The notes below the pieces were generated by a model. That model had not been told where the DNA came from and did no database searches. It was given only the letters and a program-made list of their open reading frames with translations. Positions 10,746 to 19,244 of a DNA stretch of 64,000 nucleotides are shown piece after piece (the first letter of the stretch is position 1; each line of letters starts with the position of its first letter). The stretch comes from Roseibium sp. TrichSKD4 (GTDB lineage Bacteria; Pseudomonadota; Alphaproteobacteria; Rhizobiales; Stappiaceae): positions 246,257 to 310,256 of the forward strand of contig NZ_GL476300.1 in the NCBI RefSeq assembly GCF_000148725.1, read 5' to 3'. The position numbers were made by a program, and so were the translations under genes.

Positions 10746-10985
10746 TCAGGCTGCTGTATCCGGGTCAAGCAAGCGGTGCATGTGCACGATGAAATAGCGC
10801 ATGTGTGCGTTGTCGACGGTGGATTGCGCCTTTGCCTTCCACGCGACATAAGCTTCAGCGTAGTTCGGGTAGATGCCAACGATGTCCAGTTCATCGAGAT
10901 AACGGAAGGTTATACCTTCTGGCGTTTCCAATTCACCGCCGAATACCAGGTGAAGAAGTTGCTTGTTCTCTTCAGTGCCGCTCAT
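10746..10985 (-). CDS. DUF4170 domain protein
   Basis: Small cytosolic protein (79 residues) of the uncharacterised DUF4170 family, which is conserved in this lipid A gene block in alphaproteobacteria. Recognisable stretches are LLHLVFGGELETP, LDIVGIYPNYAEAYVAWKAKAQSTVDNAHMRYFIVHMHRLLDP. The start is ATG at 10985 with AAAGGG upstream; the longer frame begins at a TTG inside that ribosome site. It lies 32 bp from the cysQ-like gene and 37 bp from the acyltransferase gene, consistent with one operon. Function unknown. Confidence 0.88.
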   Translation of the reverse strand: MSGTEENKQLLHLVFGGELETPEGITFRYLDELDIVGIYPNYAEAYVAWKAKAQSTVDNAHMRYFIVHMHRLLDPDTAA

Positions 10986-11017
10986 GTGAGGCCCTTTCAA
11001 AAATCAGTTCAAGTCGG

Positions 11018-11830
11018 TCACCCAAGCAGGCTGCCAAATGCAGCTCGTGCCGGGTCGAGCAAATCTACGGGCGCTGCGATCAACGCAGGATGGCGGGTCT
11101 TTGCCTTGTTATAGGCCAGACGTTGCCCAGTGAGGTCCGCCAGTGTTCCGCCTGCTTCCTGCACCAAAAGGTCCGCAGCTGCAAGATCCCAATCGCTTGG
11201 ACCGGCGCGTGCAACGCCGATATCCACCTGACCATTGGCAACAAGCACAAGTCTGTAGGCCAAAGAGCGGATATAGGTGGTCTTTTTGACACCAACTCCC
11301 GCCAAGTCCTCATGGTCGTTTACAGACGGTGGGCCGCTCAGGGTCGCCCCTGCAACAGCCTTTGACCCTGCAACTGAAATCGCTGCGTCATTCAAGAAGC
11401 TGCCGCCCCCCATTTGCGCGGTATACAGCTCTTTGCGCATCGGGGCGTAGACAACACCCGCGACAGGCCTCCCCTTTTCGACGACTGCTACAGCCACGGT
11501 CCATTCATCACCGCCGGCAAGAAAGGCCCGGGTTCCATCTATCGGATCGATGATAAAGGTGCGCTCCCGATTAAGCCGCTCCTTGTCATCCAAAGTTTCC
11601 TCTGACAACCAACCATAGTCAGGGCGAGCGGTCTTGAGGGTGTCCGCAAGAAACCCATCTACGGCAAGGTCGGCCTCAGAGACCGGCGACTTGCCGCCCT
11701 TCAGCCAGGTTTCGGGGTCTTTGCCGAAAAATGACAACGCCAATTCACCGGCCTCAAGTGCCGCTTCACGCAAAAGGTGAAGATCTTTGGTATTGGCGGT
11801 GCCGGTGACGTCTTGGTTACTCGCCGGCAA
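11018..11830 (-). CDS. cysQ: Inositol-monophosphatase-family 3'(2'),5'-bisphosphate nucleotidase
   Basis: Mg-dependent phosphatase of the FIG superfamily, most like CysQ, which removes the 3'-phosphate from PAP/PAPS during sulfate assimilation. The metal-site motifs are WLSEET, IIDPIDGTRAFLAGGDEWTVAVAV and the C-terminal GPSDWDLAAADLLVQEAGG. No ATG is available. TTG at 11830 has a GAGGA ribosome site 8 bp upstream and overlaps the end of pmbA by 14 bp, suggesting coupling; a further TTG exists at 11845. An activity on inositol phosphate cannot be excluded. Confidence 0.88.
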   Translation of the reverse strand: MPASNQDVTGTANTKDLHLLREAALEAGELALSFFGKDPETWLKGGKSPVSEADLAVDGFLADTLKTARPDYGWLSEETLDDKERLNRERTFIIDPIDGTRAFLAGGDEWTVAVAVVEKGRPVAGVVYAPMRKELYTAQMGGGSFLNDAAISVAGSKAVAGATLSGPPSVNDHEDLAGVGVKKTTYIRSLAYRLVLVANGQVDIGVARAGPSDWDLAAADLLVQEAGGTLADLTGQRLAYNKAKTRHPALIAAPVDLLDPARAAFGSLLG

Positions 11831-13160
11831 GTGCCATGTCCTCAATCAGGATGGATGGCGCTGCGACGGAGTATCGAGCGTCCAGGTCGTTGGCTGGAAC
11901 GAGGCGCGCAAACATGTCGATCAAGTTTCCGGCAATGGTGATTTCGCTGACAGGATGGACGATCTCGCCGTTTTCGTACCAGAAACCCGCGGCACCTCGC
12001 GAGTAGTCGCCAGTTACAGCATTGACGCCGTGGCCAATAAGATCTGTAACCAGAAGACCACGACCTGTCTCTGCCATCATTTGCTCTACGCTTTTTTGAC
12101 CCGGCTCCAGTGTCAGATTGGTGCTGCCGGGGGATGTACCTGCTCCGCTGCGTTGAGCGCGCCCATTCGGCGTCAATCCGAGTTCTTTGGCAGCAGCCGT
12201 ATCCAAAAACCAATTCTGCAAGACGCCATCTTCAATCATCTGGAGAAACTCAGCAGCAGTTCCCTCGCCGTCAAAAGGGCGGGTTGCAGCACCGCGCCGT
12301 TTCCGGGGATCATCGGTAATGCGAATGCCAGGAGCAAACAGGCGTTCACCCATCTTGTTTTTCAGAAAACTGGTCTTACGCGCCACGGAGGCACCATTCA
12401 CCGCGCTTGAAAAATGGCTGACTAGACTTTTGGCAGCGCGAGACTCGTAAATTACGTTGACGGTGCCGGTCTCAACCTTTCTGGGGTTCAGACGACGAAC
12501 TGTTCGCTCGCCTGCGCGCCGTCCGATCACAGCCGGGCTTTCCATATCTTCCAGAAACGTCCGGTAGTCAAAATCATAGTCCCGTTCCATGGACGTGCCT
12601 TCACCGGCAACAGCTGTCATGGACAGACCATGGCGAGACGCAACATACGCACCTGAAAACCCGTGGCTGGTGGCGAGCACTGCGCCTGACAGGCGCCAGG
12701 ATGCACTTGCTCCACCGGACTTTGAAACACCGCTGACCGCTAAACCGGCAGCTTCGGCCTCTTTTGCCCATTCTGTAAGCTCTGTTGCAGAAACTTCGGT
12801 CTCATCGAGCAGCTCAAGCGCAGGTAACTCCTTCAGCAGACGGTCTTGATCTGCAAGACCCGCATACGGATCTTCCGGTGCGACCTTTGCCATGGCAACG
12901 GCCCGCTCGACCAAGGCTTCCGGGTCTTGCAGGGCGTTGGCCGAGACGGCAGCGTTTCGTTTGCCAACAAAAACCCGAACGGTCACATCGCCCCCTTCGG
13001 CCCTTTCTGTCTCCTCAACTTTTCCATCCCGTACTTCCACGGCAAGAGACGTCCCAGTCACAGCGATAACATCACACGCATCCGCGCCGAGCTTTCGGGC
13101 GGTTTCGACCAATTGTTCTGCTTTTGAAGTAAGGGCTTGTTGGTCAATGAGATCAGACAT
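11817..13160 (-). CDS. pmbA: TldE/PmbA metalloprotease-partner protein
   Basis: Non-zinc partner subunit of the TldD/TldE protease. The 447-residue product has the family N-terminus (DVIAVTGTSLAVEVRDGKVEETERAEGGDVTVRVFVGKRNAAVSAN) and the C-terminal TGDYSRGAAGFWYENGEIVHPVSEITIAGNL. It lacks HExxxH, as expected for TldE. It heads the minus-strand block leading into cysQ, DUF4170, the acyltransferase, waaA and lpxK. The start is ATG at 13160 with GGGA upstream. Confidence 0.94.
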   Translation of the reverse strand: MSDLIDQQALTSKAEQLVETARKLGADACDVIAVTGTSLAVEVRDGKVEETERAEGGDVTVRVFVGKRNAAVSANALQDPEALVERAVAMAKVAPEDPYAGLADQDRLLKELPALELLDETEVSATELTEWAKEAEAAGLAVSGVSKSGGASASWRLSGAVLATSHGFSGAYVASRHGLSMTAVAGEGTSMERDYDFDYRTFLEDMESPAVIGRRAGERTVRRLNPRKVETGTVNVIYESRAAKSLVSHFSSAVNGASVARKTSFLKNKMGERLFAPGIRITDDPRKRRGAATRPFDGEGTAAEFLQMIEDGVLQNWFLDTAAAKELGLTPNGRAQRSGAGTSPGSTNLTLEPGQKSVEQMMAETGRGLLVTDLIGHGVNAVTGDYSRGAAGFWYENGEIVHPVSEITIAGNLIDMFARLVPANDLDARYSVAAPSILIEDMALAGE

Positions 13161-13438
13161 GTTTTTCCCGTGGTTGGCGAAGCGACTTGGGCGTGGCTGG
13201 TATTGAGTTGTTTAGGACGATGCGAGGCTGGCGGCAACTCGTCAAATTCTTACGATGTGTTTTAGCGAAAACCCCACAGTTAACGAAATGTGAATCAGAA
13301 GGTCAGAAACCAGTAACCGTGTTAAGACTTATACTTTTTTAACCGTGCTTCTTAAGCGAATAAGTACGACCTCCGATGTATTCATGTATTCGTCGAATGA
13401 CCGAACAGAAAAACAAATAGGTCCGGCGGAGAGGCAAA

Positions 13439-14020
13439 TTGAGACGTCAAACAGCTCACAGTGAAGCCACAGGTTTGGAACCAGGTTACAAGGTACTACT
13501 TGAACCTGGTTCCATTCCTCTCAACTTCAACCAGAAAAATTCAGGCTCCAGCGAAGACACACAGGTATATCTGGATCAGGATGCTGCGATCTTCGAGCGC
13601 ACCCAAAATGATCTACCGCTGACAGTCGTTGTTCCGATGCACCTTTTTGAAGGTGTCATGGTTCAGGTTTTGCCCGGAGAGGCACCTGGTGAAGTGATTG
13701 CCTCGTTGATCCTGAAAAACAAGGATCCTGAACTTTCAATTACACTGGCCGAAACAAGCCAGCCTGAAGCGTTTTCACGTCTCTGGCCAGAATGGTCAAG
13801 AGCCCTCAAGCTGCCTATGCTGGTGTGTGATGTTGCGGGCGACATCAAGCCGATTGAAGCTTACAGCGCGAAACAAGATGCTCCTCCAGCACCTCGTCGC
13901 AGATTGGCCATGCTGACAGGTCGACGCCCGAGATTTCTCGTTAAACGAGCATTTACCACCCAATCTTCAGGGTCAATGTACGTGCATCGTGACGAGCGAG
14001 AAATCATCGCGCGCAGCTGA
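13439..14020 (+). CDS. DUF6101 family protein
   Basis: Probable cytosolic protein of 193 residues matching the uncharacterised DUF6101 family of alphaproteobacteria. The recognised body is EPGYKVLLEPGSIPLNF through VVVPMHLFEGVMVQVLP and ISLILKNKDPELSITLAE. The C-terminal 50 residues are basic (RRRLAMLTGRRPRFLVKR). Its start is TTG at 13439 with GGAGAGG 7-8 bp upstream; no in-frame ATG occurs early. It is flanked by gaps of about 280 bp on both sides and is therefore probably expressed alone. No function is proposed. Confidence 0.75.
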   Translation: MRRQTAHSEATGLEPGYKVLLEPGSIPLNFNQKNSGSSEDTQVYLDQDAAIFERTQNDLPLTVVVPMHLFEGVMVQVLPGEAPGEVIASLILKNKDPELSITLAETSQPEAFSRLWPEWSRALKLPMLVCDVAGDIKPIEAYSAKQDAPPAPRRRLAMLTGRRPRFLVKRAFTTQSSGSMYVHRDEREIIARS

Positions 14021-14309
14021 TATCTTTCAAAAAACGGTCTCGGAGATTAGCGCTCCACTGAAAGTGGTGAGCTATAATCTATTGTTTTCAATTAAAAATT
14101 ACCGAAAAATTTACAGATTACTACCGTGTTGTTTTCGACAATGTAATGTGTCGCCATCTTGATCACACGGCCGCAGAGATGTTTATCAAGTGGCAAAGTG
14201 TGACGTCAGCGCCACGTCTCTAGCGAGAACGATTGCAACCATTGGTATAAAATGCCATTTTTGCATATATAAGATTCGCAAGTGGCGCTTGCACGCGAGG
14301 AGATGCAAG

Positions 14310-15557
14310 GTGACGCTCGATGTAGGTACAATACTGCTAATGTCTGCTGCCGTTGAATTCATCGGCGCTTTTTTGTTGTTCCTTTTCGTTAGAACATCGC
14401 CATCGGCTATCGATGCGCGCAGTGTCAAAAGCTTGACCTTCTGGATTATTTCTTTTGCGATGTGTGGCTTCGGGTTGGTTGCTCTCATTTCTCGGGGCTA
14501 CGCACCCGATTGGATTAGCTACTTGTTTGCCAATGCTGCGATCCTTCTTGCAGCTGACATGCGCCGAGTAGCCGTCTCCAAGTTTTGGGGCATACGGTCC
14601 AGTCATTGGCTGGGTTTGCTTGCCGCGGCTGGCTGGACTGGGCTTTATTTTGTTCCAGCCTTCAAATCGAGCTACGCCGCTATTGTTTTTTATGTGCATG
14701 CGGCCCTGCTTGTCATAGTAGCAAAAGCTGCTTATCAGGTCTTGAGCTGCAATAGGGGGAGATTACGGACAGCGCGTTGGTTGGGCTGGACTTACTGTGT
14801 CGCGGCGCTTACTCACTTTTACGTCGCGTTTTCTGCAGTCCTCTCAGAGCATTCCATCTTCCAACCCTTCTCAAGTATCGAAGTGATCGGCGGCTATGTA
14901 GGCATCATGTTCGTCACATTGTTTGTGAATACGATTATTGTGTTCGCAATGGTTACAGAGCGAGAGCAATTGAAGTTTCAAGAACTCGCTCAAGTCGATC
15001 CTCTGACAAATCTCAACAATCGTCGCGCCTTTCTGAATGAAGCGAACGACTGGTTGAAACGAAACTCCCGCAAGGAACGTGATTTCTCGGTCATTATGTT
15101 GGACCTTGATCACTTCAAGAAGGTCAACGACACCCATGGCCATGCTATTGGTGACAAGGTTCTAAAAATTTCAGCAGATGTTCTGAAGACTGAACTCCCC
15201 AACGATGCTGCGATTGGTCGACTGGGCGGAGAAGAATTCGCGATACTCTTGAAAAACACACCACATGACCGTGTTATGTATTATGCCGAACGCGTGCGTT
15301 GTAAATTTATAGAAGCTGTTTGCTCGGATTTTAACGGGGCACTGTCCGTCACTTTAAGCGCGGGGTATCACACCGAAAACACCCGTTCCAACTGCCCGTT
15401 AAACACTGCGATGGCCTTCGCAGATCGTGCACTTTATCAAGCCAAAGATGCGGGCAGAAACCGCGTATATTCAAGCAAAAAGCCCAAACTCGACGTTGTA
15501 CGCGAAACAAGCCGCGTGCCAGAGGCAAGCGGCTTCGCAACACCTAAAGCGATATAG
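14310..15557 (+). CDS. Membrane-bound diguanylate cyclase (GGDEF)
   Basis: Makes cyclic di-GMP from two GTP. The N-terminal ~220 residues form about six to seven membrane segments of no recognised sensor family. The GGDEF domain (about residues 245-400) has DLDHFKKVND for metal and nucleotide binding and an intact active-site loop RLGGEEFAI. The usual RxxD inhibitory site before the loop is not present at the right spacing (PNDA instead), so product inhibition through that site is unlikely. The start is GTG at 14310, with AGGAG about 10 bp upstream; the upstream 40 in-frame codons are basic and not membrane-like. Confidence 0.88.
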   Translation: MTLDVGTILLMSAAVEFIGAFLLFLFVRTSPSAIDARSVKSLTFWIISFAMCGFGLVALISRGYAPDWISYLFANAAILLAADMRRVAVSKFWGIRSSHWLGLLAAAGWTGLYFVPAFKSSYAAIVFYVHAALLVIVAKAAYQVLSCNRGRLRTARWLGWTYCVAALTHFYVAFSAVLSEHSIFQPFSSIEVIGGYVGIMFVTLFVNTIIVFAMVTEREQLKFQELAQVDPLTNLNNRRAFLNEANDWLKRNSRKERDFSVIMLDLDHFKKVNDTHGHAIGDKVLKISADVLKTELPNDAAIGRLGGEEFAILLKNTPHDRVMYYAERVRCKFIEAVCSDFNGALSVTLSAGYHTENTRSNCPLNTAMAFADRALYQAKDAGRNRVYSSKKPKLDVVRETSRVPEASGFATPKAI

Positions 15558-15603
15558 GACCCAAGTTTCCGATTGTGCCTATAAAGACGCTGACTTTACT
15601 GTT

Positions 15604-16548
15604 TCATAGTCCCTGAACCAGGGCATCAAGAACAAAACCGATAAACATGATCCAACCGAATTTTCCGTTGGACCGAAACAGCTTCAGGCATTCCTCAGGC
15701 TGATCAATATCCAGCTTCACAATCTGCCAAAAGAGATGAACAACTCCCGCGGCTATTCCCATGAAGGCAAGCGGGCCAGCATCGGCGAGCATAGCCGCCA
15801 ATGCGAACAGCAAGCTGGCAGACAAGTACAGCAGAACCAACGCAAGTTTTGTCCGTTCTCCGAACAAAAGCGCGGTTGAACGCACGCCAACGAGCGCATC
15901 ATCCTCTTTGTCCTGATGGGCGTAAATCGTATCGTAGCCAATGGTCCAGCATATTCCGCCCAGATAAAGAGGGATCGGAGCCCATCCGAGAGAGCCGAAC
16001 ACCGCCGCCCACCCCATTAAAGCGCCCCACGAAAAAGCGAAGCCCAAGAACAACTGCGGCCAGTTGGTTATCCGCTTCATGAACGGGTAAATTGCCACCG
16101 GCACAAGGGATGCAACACCCAAGGCGATGGAAAAGGTGTTGAACTGAAGCAACACGACCAGACCGGTTAAAGCCTGCAGCACCAGAAAGATCTTCGCCTG
16201 CGTTCTGGTTACCTGACCGGCCGGAATCGGCCGAGAGCGTGTTCTCTCCACCTGGCCGTCGATGTCTTCATCAACAATGTCATTGTAGGTGCAGCCTGCA
16301 CCTCTCATGGCGACTGCCCCTATAAAAAACAGGAACATGTGCCATGGATTCGGCCAGGCAGCACCCGACGCGATGGCGGCCAGAGCGGCAGACCAAAGGC
16401 ACGGCCATAACAGCAACCACCACCCAATCGGCCTTTCCCAACGCGCCAACCGCGCATAGGGGCGAAGCCAAGCGGGCAGCCGTGTATCTACCCAATGGCG
16501 TTTGACCGCGTCGGCAACCGGTCCTGTATCATTCGTCGAAAACAGCAT
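15604..16548 (-). CDS. ubiA: 4-hydroxybenzoate polyprenyltransferase
   Basis: Inner-membrane prenyltransferase that attaches the polyprenyl tail to 4-hydroxybenzoate in ubiquinone synthesis. The 314-residue protein has eight to nine hydrophobic segments and the two Asp-rich motifs: NDIVDEDIDGQVERTRSRP (first) and DTIYAHQDKEDDALVGVRST (second). It is divergent from purD across a 186-bp gap. The quinone made here would feed the oxidase encoded at the start of the window. Confidence 0.96.
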   Translation of the reverse strand: MLFSTNDTGPVADAVKRHWVDTRLPAWLRPYARLARWERPIGWWLLLWPCLWSAALAAIASGAAWPNPWHMFLFFIGAVAMRGAGCTYNDIVDEDIDGQVERTRSRPIPAGQVTRTQAKIFLVLQALTGLVVLLQFNTFSIALGVASLVPVAIYPFMKRITNWPQLFLGFAFSWGALMGWAAVFGSLGWAPIPLYLGGICWTIGYDTIYAHQDKEDDALVGVRSTALLFGERTKLALVLLYLSASLLFALAAMLADAGPLAFMGIAAGVVHLFWQIVKLDIDQPEECLKLFRSNGKFGWIMFIGFVLDALVQGL

Positions 16549-16659
16549 TTCAGGGGTTTAACGCGTTCGATTGTCAGGTGCGAGTGTTTTTCGGCGATTT
16601 ATCCAGCCACTCCCTTTCTCTCGGGCCAAACAATTGTGTCGCCTCAGGCGGCATGCTAG

Positions 16660-16690
16660 ACCCCGGCCATCGATGCGGGGTGCTTTTTTA
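16660..16690 (+). promoter_or_regulatory. Hairpin plus U-run in the purD leader (possible attenuator or leader RNA)
   Basis: An inverted repeat ACCCCG (16660-16665) / CGGGGT (16676-16681) with a 10-nt loop is followed by GC and six T residues, the form of an intrinsic terminator. It lies 45 bp before the purD start and points into purD, where a plain terminator for another gene makes no sense because ubiA is transcribed away. A purD leader RNA motif has been described in alphaproteobacteria; whether this is that motif cannot be checked here. Confidence 0.5.
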
Positions 16691-16734
16691 GACCCTTTTC
16701 CTGACACTGATCTGACAGATAGAGACATCTGCCC

Positions 16735-18003
16735 ATGAACATCCTTCTCATTGGCTCTGGCGGCCGCGAACATGCTCTGGCGTGGGCACTTTCCAATTCT
16801 CCCTTGCTGACAAAGCTCTTTGCGGCTCCGGGGAATGCTGGGATTGCGGAAATCGCGGAGTTGATTTCTGTCGATGTTGCAGACCATGAGGCGGTGATCT
16901 CCTTCTGCCAAACCAATGCCGTGGACTTTGTTGTGGTCGGACCGGAAGCCCCGCTTGTCGCCGGTCTCGTTGATGATCTAACCGCTGCCGGGATCAAGGC
17001 ATTCGGGCCAAGCAAAGCTGCGGCTCAACTGGAGGGATCAAAGTCATTCACCAAAGCCATCTGCGATGCTGCAAACATTCCAACTGCAAAATATGGCCAC
17101 TTCAAAACAGCTGATGATGCCAAAGCCTATGTTGAAGCACATGGCGCGCCCATTGTTGTGAAAGCGGATGGCCTTGCCGCAGGTAAAGGCGTTGTCGTAG
17201 CCATGACGAAGGAAGAGGCTCTCGCGGCTGTTGACGCCTGCTTTGAAGGCAGCTTTGGAGCAGCTGGCGCCGAGGTGGTGCTGGAAGAGTTTCTGGAAGG
17301 AGAAGAGACCAGCTTTTTTGTTCTCGTCGATGGTGAGAACTTCTTGCCTCTGGCAACCGCCCAAGATCACAAGCGCGCCTATGATGGGGACAAAGGCCCC
17401 AACACAGGCGGTATGGGGGCTTATTCTCCTGCCCCTGTCATGGATGAGGCTATTGTTTCGCGGACAATCGATGAAATCATCAAGCCCACTGTCGACGAAA
17501 TGGCAAAACGTGGGACGCCGTTCAAAGGTGTCTTGTTCGCCGGTTTGATGATCACGGACGAAGGCCCGAACCTCATTGAGTACAACACCCGTTTCGGTGA
17601 TCCTGAATGCCAGGTCCTTATGATGCGTCTGAAAGACGACCTCCTAACCCTTCTCTTGGCCAGCGCCGACGGCACGCTCGACAAGGTGGATGCCCGTTGG
17701 CACGATGATGTTGCCATGACGGTTGTCCTTGCCGCCAAGGGGTACCCTGGATCTTATGAAAATGGCACACAGATCAAAGGTATTGAAAAGGCTGCGGATG
17801 GTCCGGACGTTGCCATTTTTCATGCTGGAACCAAACAAGTGGACGGACAGCTTTTGGCAAATGGGGGCCGAGTGCTCAACGTCACAGCACACGGAACTAC
17901 AGTTCAAGAGGCCCGAGACAAGGCTTATGCTGCGGTAGAAAAGATCGACTGGCCAGAAGGTTTTTGCCGAACAGATATTGGCTGGCGCGCCCTACAATCA
18001 TAA
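16735..18003 (+). CDS. purD: Phosphoribosylamine-glycine ligase
   Basis: Catalyses the second step of purine synthesis: phosphoribosylamine + glycine + ATP to GAR. The 422-residue ATP-grasp protein has the N-terminal [30 protein letters not shown], the ATP-grasp core with [16 protein letters not shown], and [12 protein letters not shown] and [15 protein letters not shown]. Length and all blocks are complete. A terminator-like hairpin lies in its leader, and a dehalogenase-like hydrolase gene follows after 27 bp on the same strand, probably on the same transcript. Confidence 0.97.
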   Translation: MNILLIGSGGREHALAWALSNSPLLTKLFAAPGNAGIAEIAELISVDVADHEAVISFCQTNAVDFVVVGPEAPLVAGLVDDLTAAGIKAFGPSKAAAQLEGSKSFTKAICDAANIPTAKYGHFKTADDAKAYVEAHGAPIVVKADGLAAGKGVVVAMTKEEALAAVDACFEGSFGAAGAEVVLEEFLEGEETSFFVLVDGENFLPLATAQDHKRAYDGDKGPNTGGMGAYSPAPVMDEAIVSRTIDEIIKPTVDEMAKRGTPFKGVLFAGLMITDEGPNLIEYNTRFGDPECQVLMMRLKDDLLTLLLASADGTLDKVDARWHDDVAMTVVLAAKGYPGSYENGTQIKGIEKAADGPDVAIFHAGTKQVDGQLLANGGRVLNVTAHGTTVQEARDKAYAAVEKIDWPEGFCRTDIGWRALQS

Positions 18004-18030
18004 GGCTAAACAAGACCATTGGAGAACAAG

Positions 18031-18945
18031 ATGAAAAGCCGAGACTTGCCTGAGCTCTTTCCCGGCTTTTCATCGCAAAAAATATCTTTTCCCGATGGAG
18101 ACGTATTTTGTCGAGTTGGCGGTTCGGGGGCCCCTCTTCTACTCCTCCATGGTTATCCGCAAAGCCATGTAATGTGGCACAAAATTGCCCCAGCCCTATC
18201 CGATCAGTTCACGGTCATTTTGGCTGACTTACCCGGTTACGGGCAGTCCGATTGCCCGCCTCTTTCCGCAGATCACTCAGCCTATTCCAAACGCACCATG
18301 GCGAAAACGATGGTGCAGCTGATGGCTGAACAGGGGCATGAGACGTTTTTTCTTGCCGGTCATGACCGAGGCGGCCGCGTGTCTTATCGAATGGCACTGG
18401 ACCATCCTCAAAAGGTCAAGAAACTTGCTGTTCTCGACATCCTGCCGACATTTGACTACTGGGCGAAAATGGATCGCGAATTCGCCTTGAAAGTCTACCA
18501 CTGGGCCTTCCTCGCCCAGCCAGCGCCATTTCCCGAGAACCTGATTTCTGCGTCAGCCATTTCCTATTTGGAGCACACATTGGCCAGCTGGACAGCTAGC
18601 AAAGATCTTTCGGCCTTTTCGGAAGCAGCGCTCGCGCACTATCGTGCAGCTTTTTCTAACCCGCGCCGTGTCGCCGCTTCCTGCGAAGACTATCGCGCCG
18701 GTGCAACCATAGACCTTAACCACGACAGCCTGGATCGCGAGAACCAACGCAAGATCTCATGTCCAACTCTCGTCCTGTGGGGAAATGCAGGAATTGCGAG
18801 CTCGGCCTCCACACCTCTCGACACTTGGCAAGAATGGGCAATTTCTGTGAAAGGCACAGGAATTTCCAGTGGCCATTTTCTACCGGAAGAAGCGCCGACT
18901 GAAGCCCTCCAGCAGATGAAAACCTTTTTTAGTTCAGATCACTAG
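18031..18945 (+). CDS. Alpha/beta hydrolase, fluoroacetate dehalogenase-like
   Basis: Predicted hydrolytic haloacetate dehalogenase of 304 residues. Visible catalytic residues are nucleophile D112 with R113 and R116 (AGHDRGGRVSYRMALDHP), acid D136 (AVLDI) and base H282 (SGHFLPEE). Pocket residues are H157 and W158 (KVYHWAFLAQPAP) and Y221 (CEDYRAGA). These correspond one-for-one, with a shift of two, to the residues described in Rhodopseudomonas palustris RPA1163 fluoroacetate dehalogenase (D110, R111, R114, D134, H155, W156, Y219, H280). Epoxide hydrolase activity is less likely because the cap tyrosine pair is replaced by the H-W set. The start is ATG at 18031 with GGAG upstream; an upstream TTG is rejected. 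It follows purD closely. Confidence 0.82.
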   Translation: MKSRDLPELFPGFSSQKISFPDGDVFCRVGGSGAPLLLLHGYPQSHVMWHKIAPALSDQFTVILADLPGYGQSDCPPLSADHSAYSKRTMAKTMVQLMAEQGHETFFLAGHDRGGRVSYRMALDHPQKVKKLAVLDILPTFDYWAKMDREFALKVYHWAFLAQPAPFPENLISASAISYLEHTLASWTASKDLSAFSEAALAHYRAAFSNPRRVAASCEDYRAGATIDLNHDSLDRENQRKISCPTLVLWGNAGIASSASTPLDTWQEWAISVKGTGISSGHFLPEEAPTEALQQMKTFFSSDH

Positions 18946-19244
18946 ATATTTTATTGCGCGTTTTCGGCTTAGTTCCGTTTCAGGCATTCCTCTTGGAACC
19001 CACGCGTGCGTGCTTTGACCCTCCGCATTACCGTCAATACCAAACCCTACGGTATTCAATATAATACGTGCTTCGACTTAACTGGGGCAATTTGCGAATT
19101 CTGTTACTTTCATCCTTTCTAAATCAAGAAACCTCGCAAGACTTCAATAAGAAGATCTTAGACAGAAACAAACCGGAGACATCAAATATTACGACGACAA
19201 CAACGTAATTCATGTCCTTCACGCGTAATACAGTCAGCTGACCC

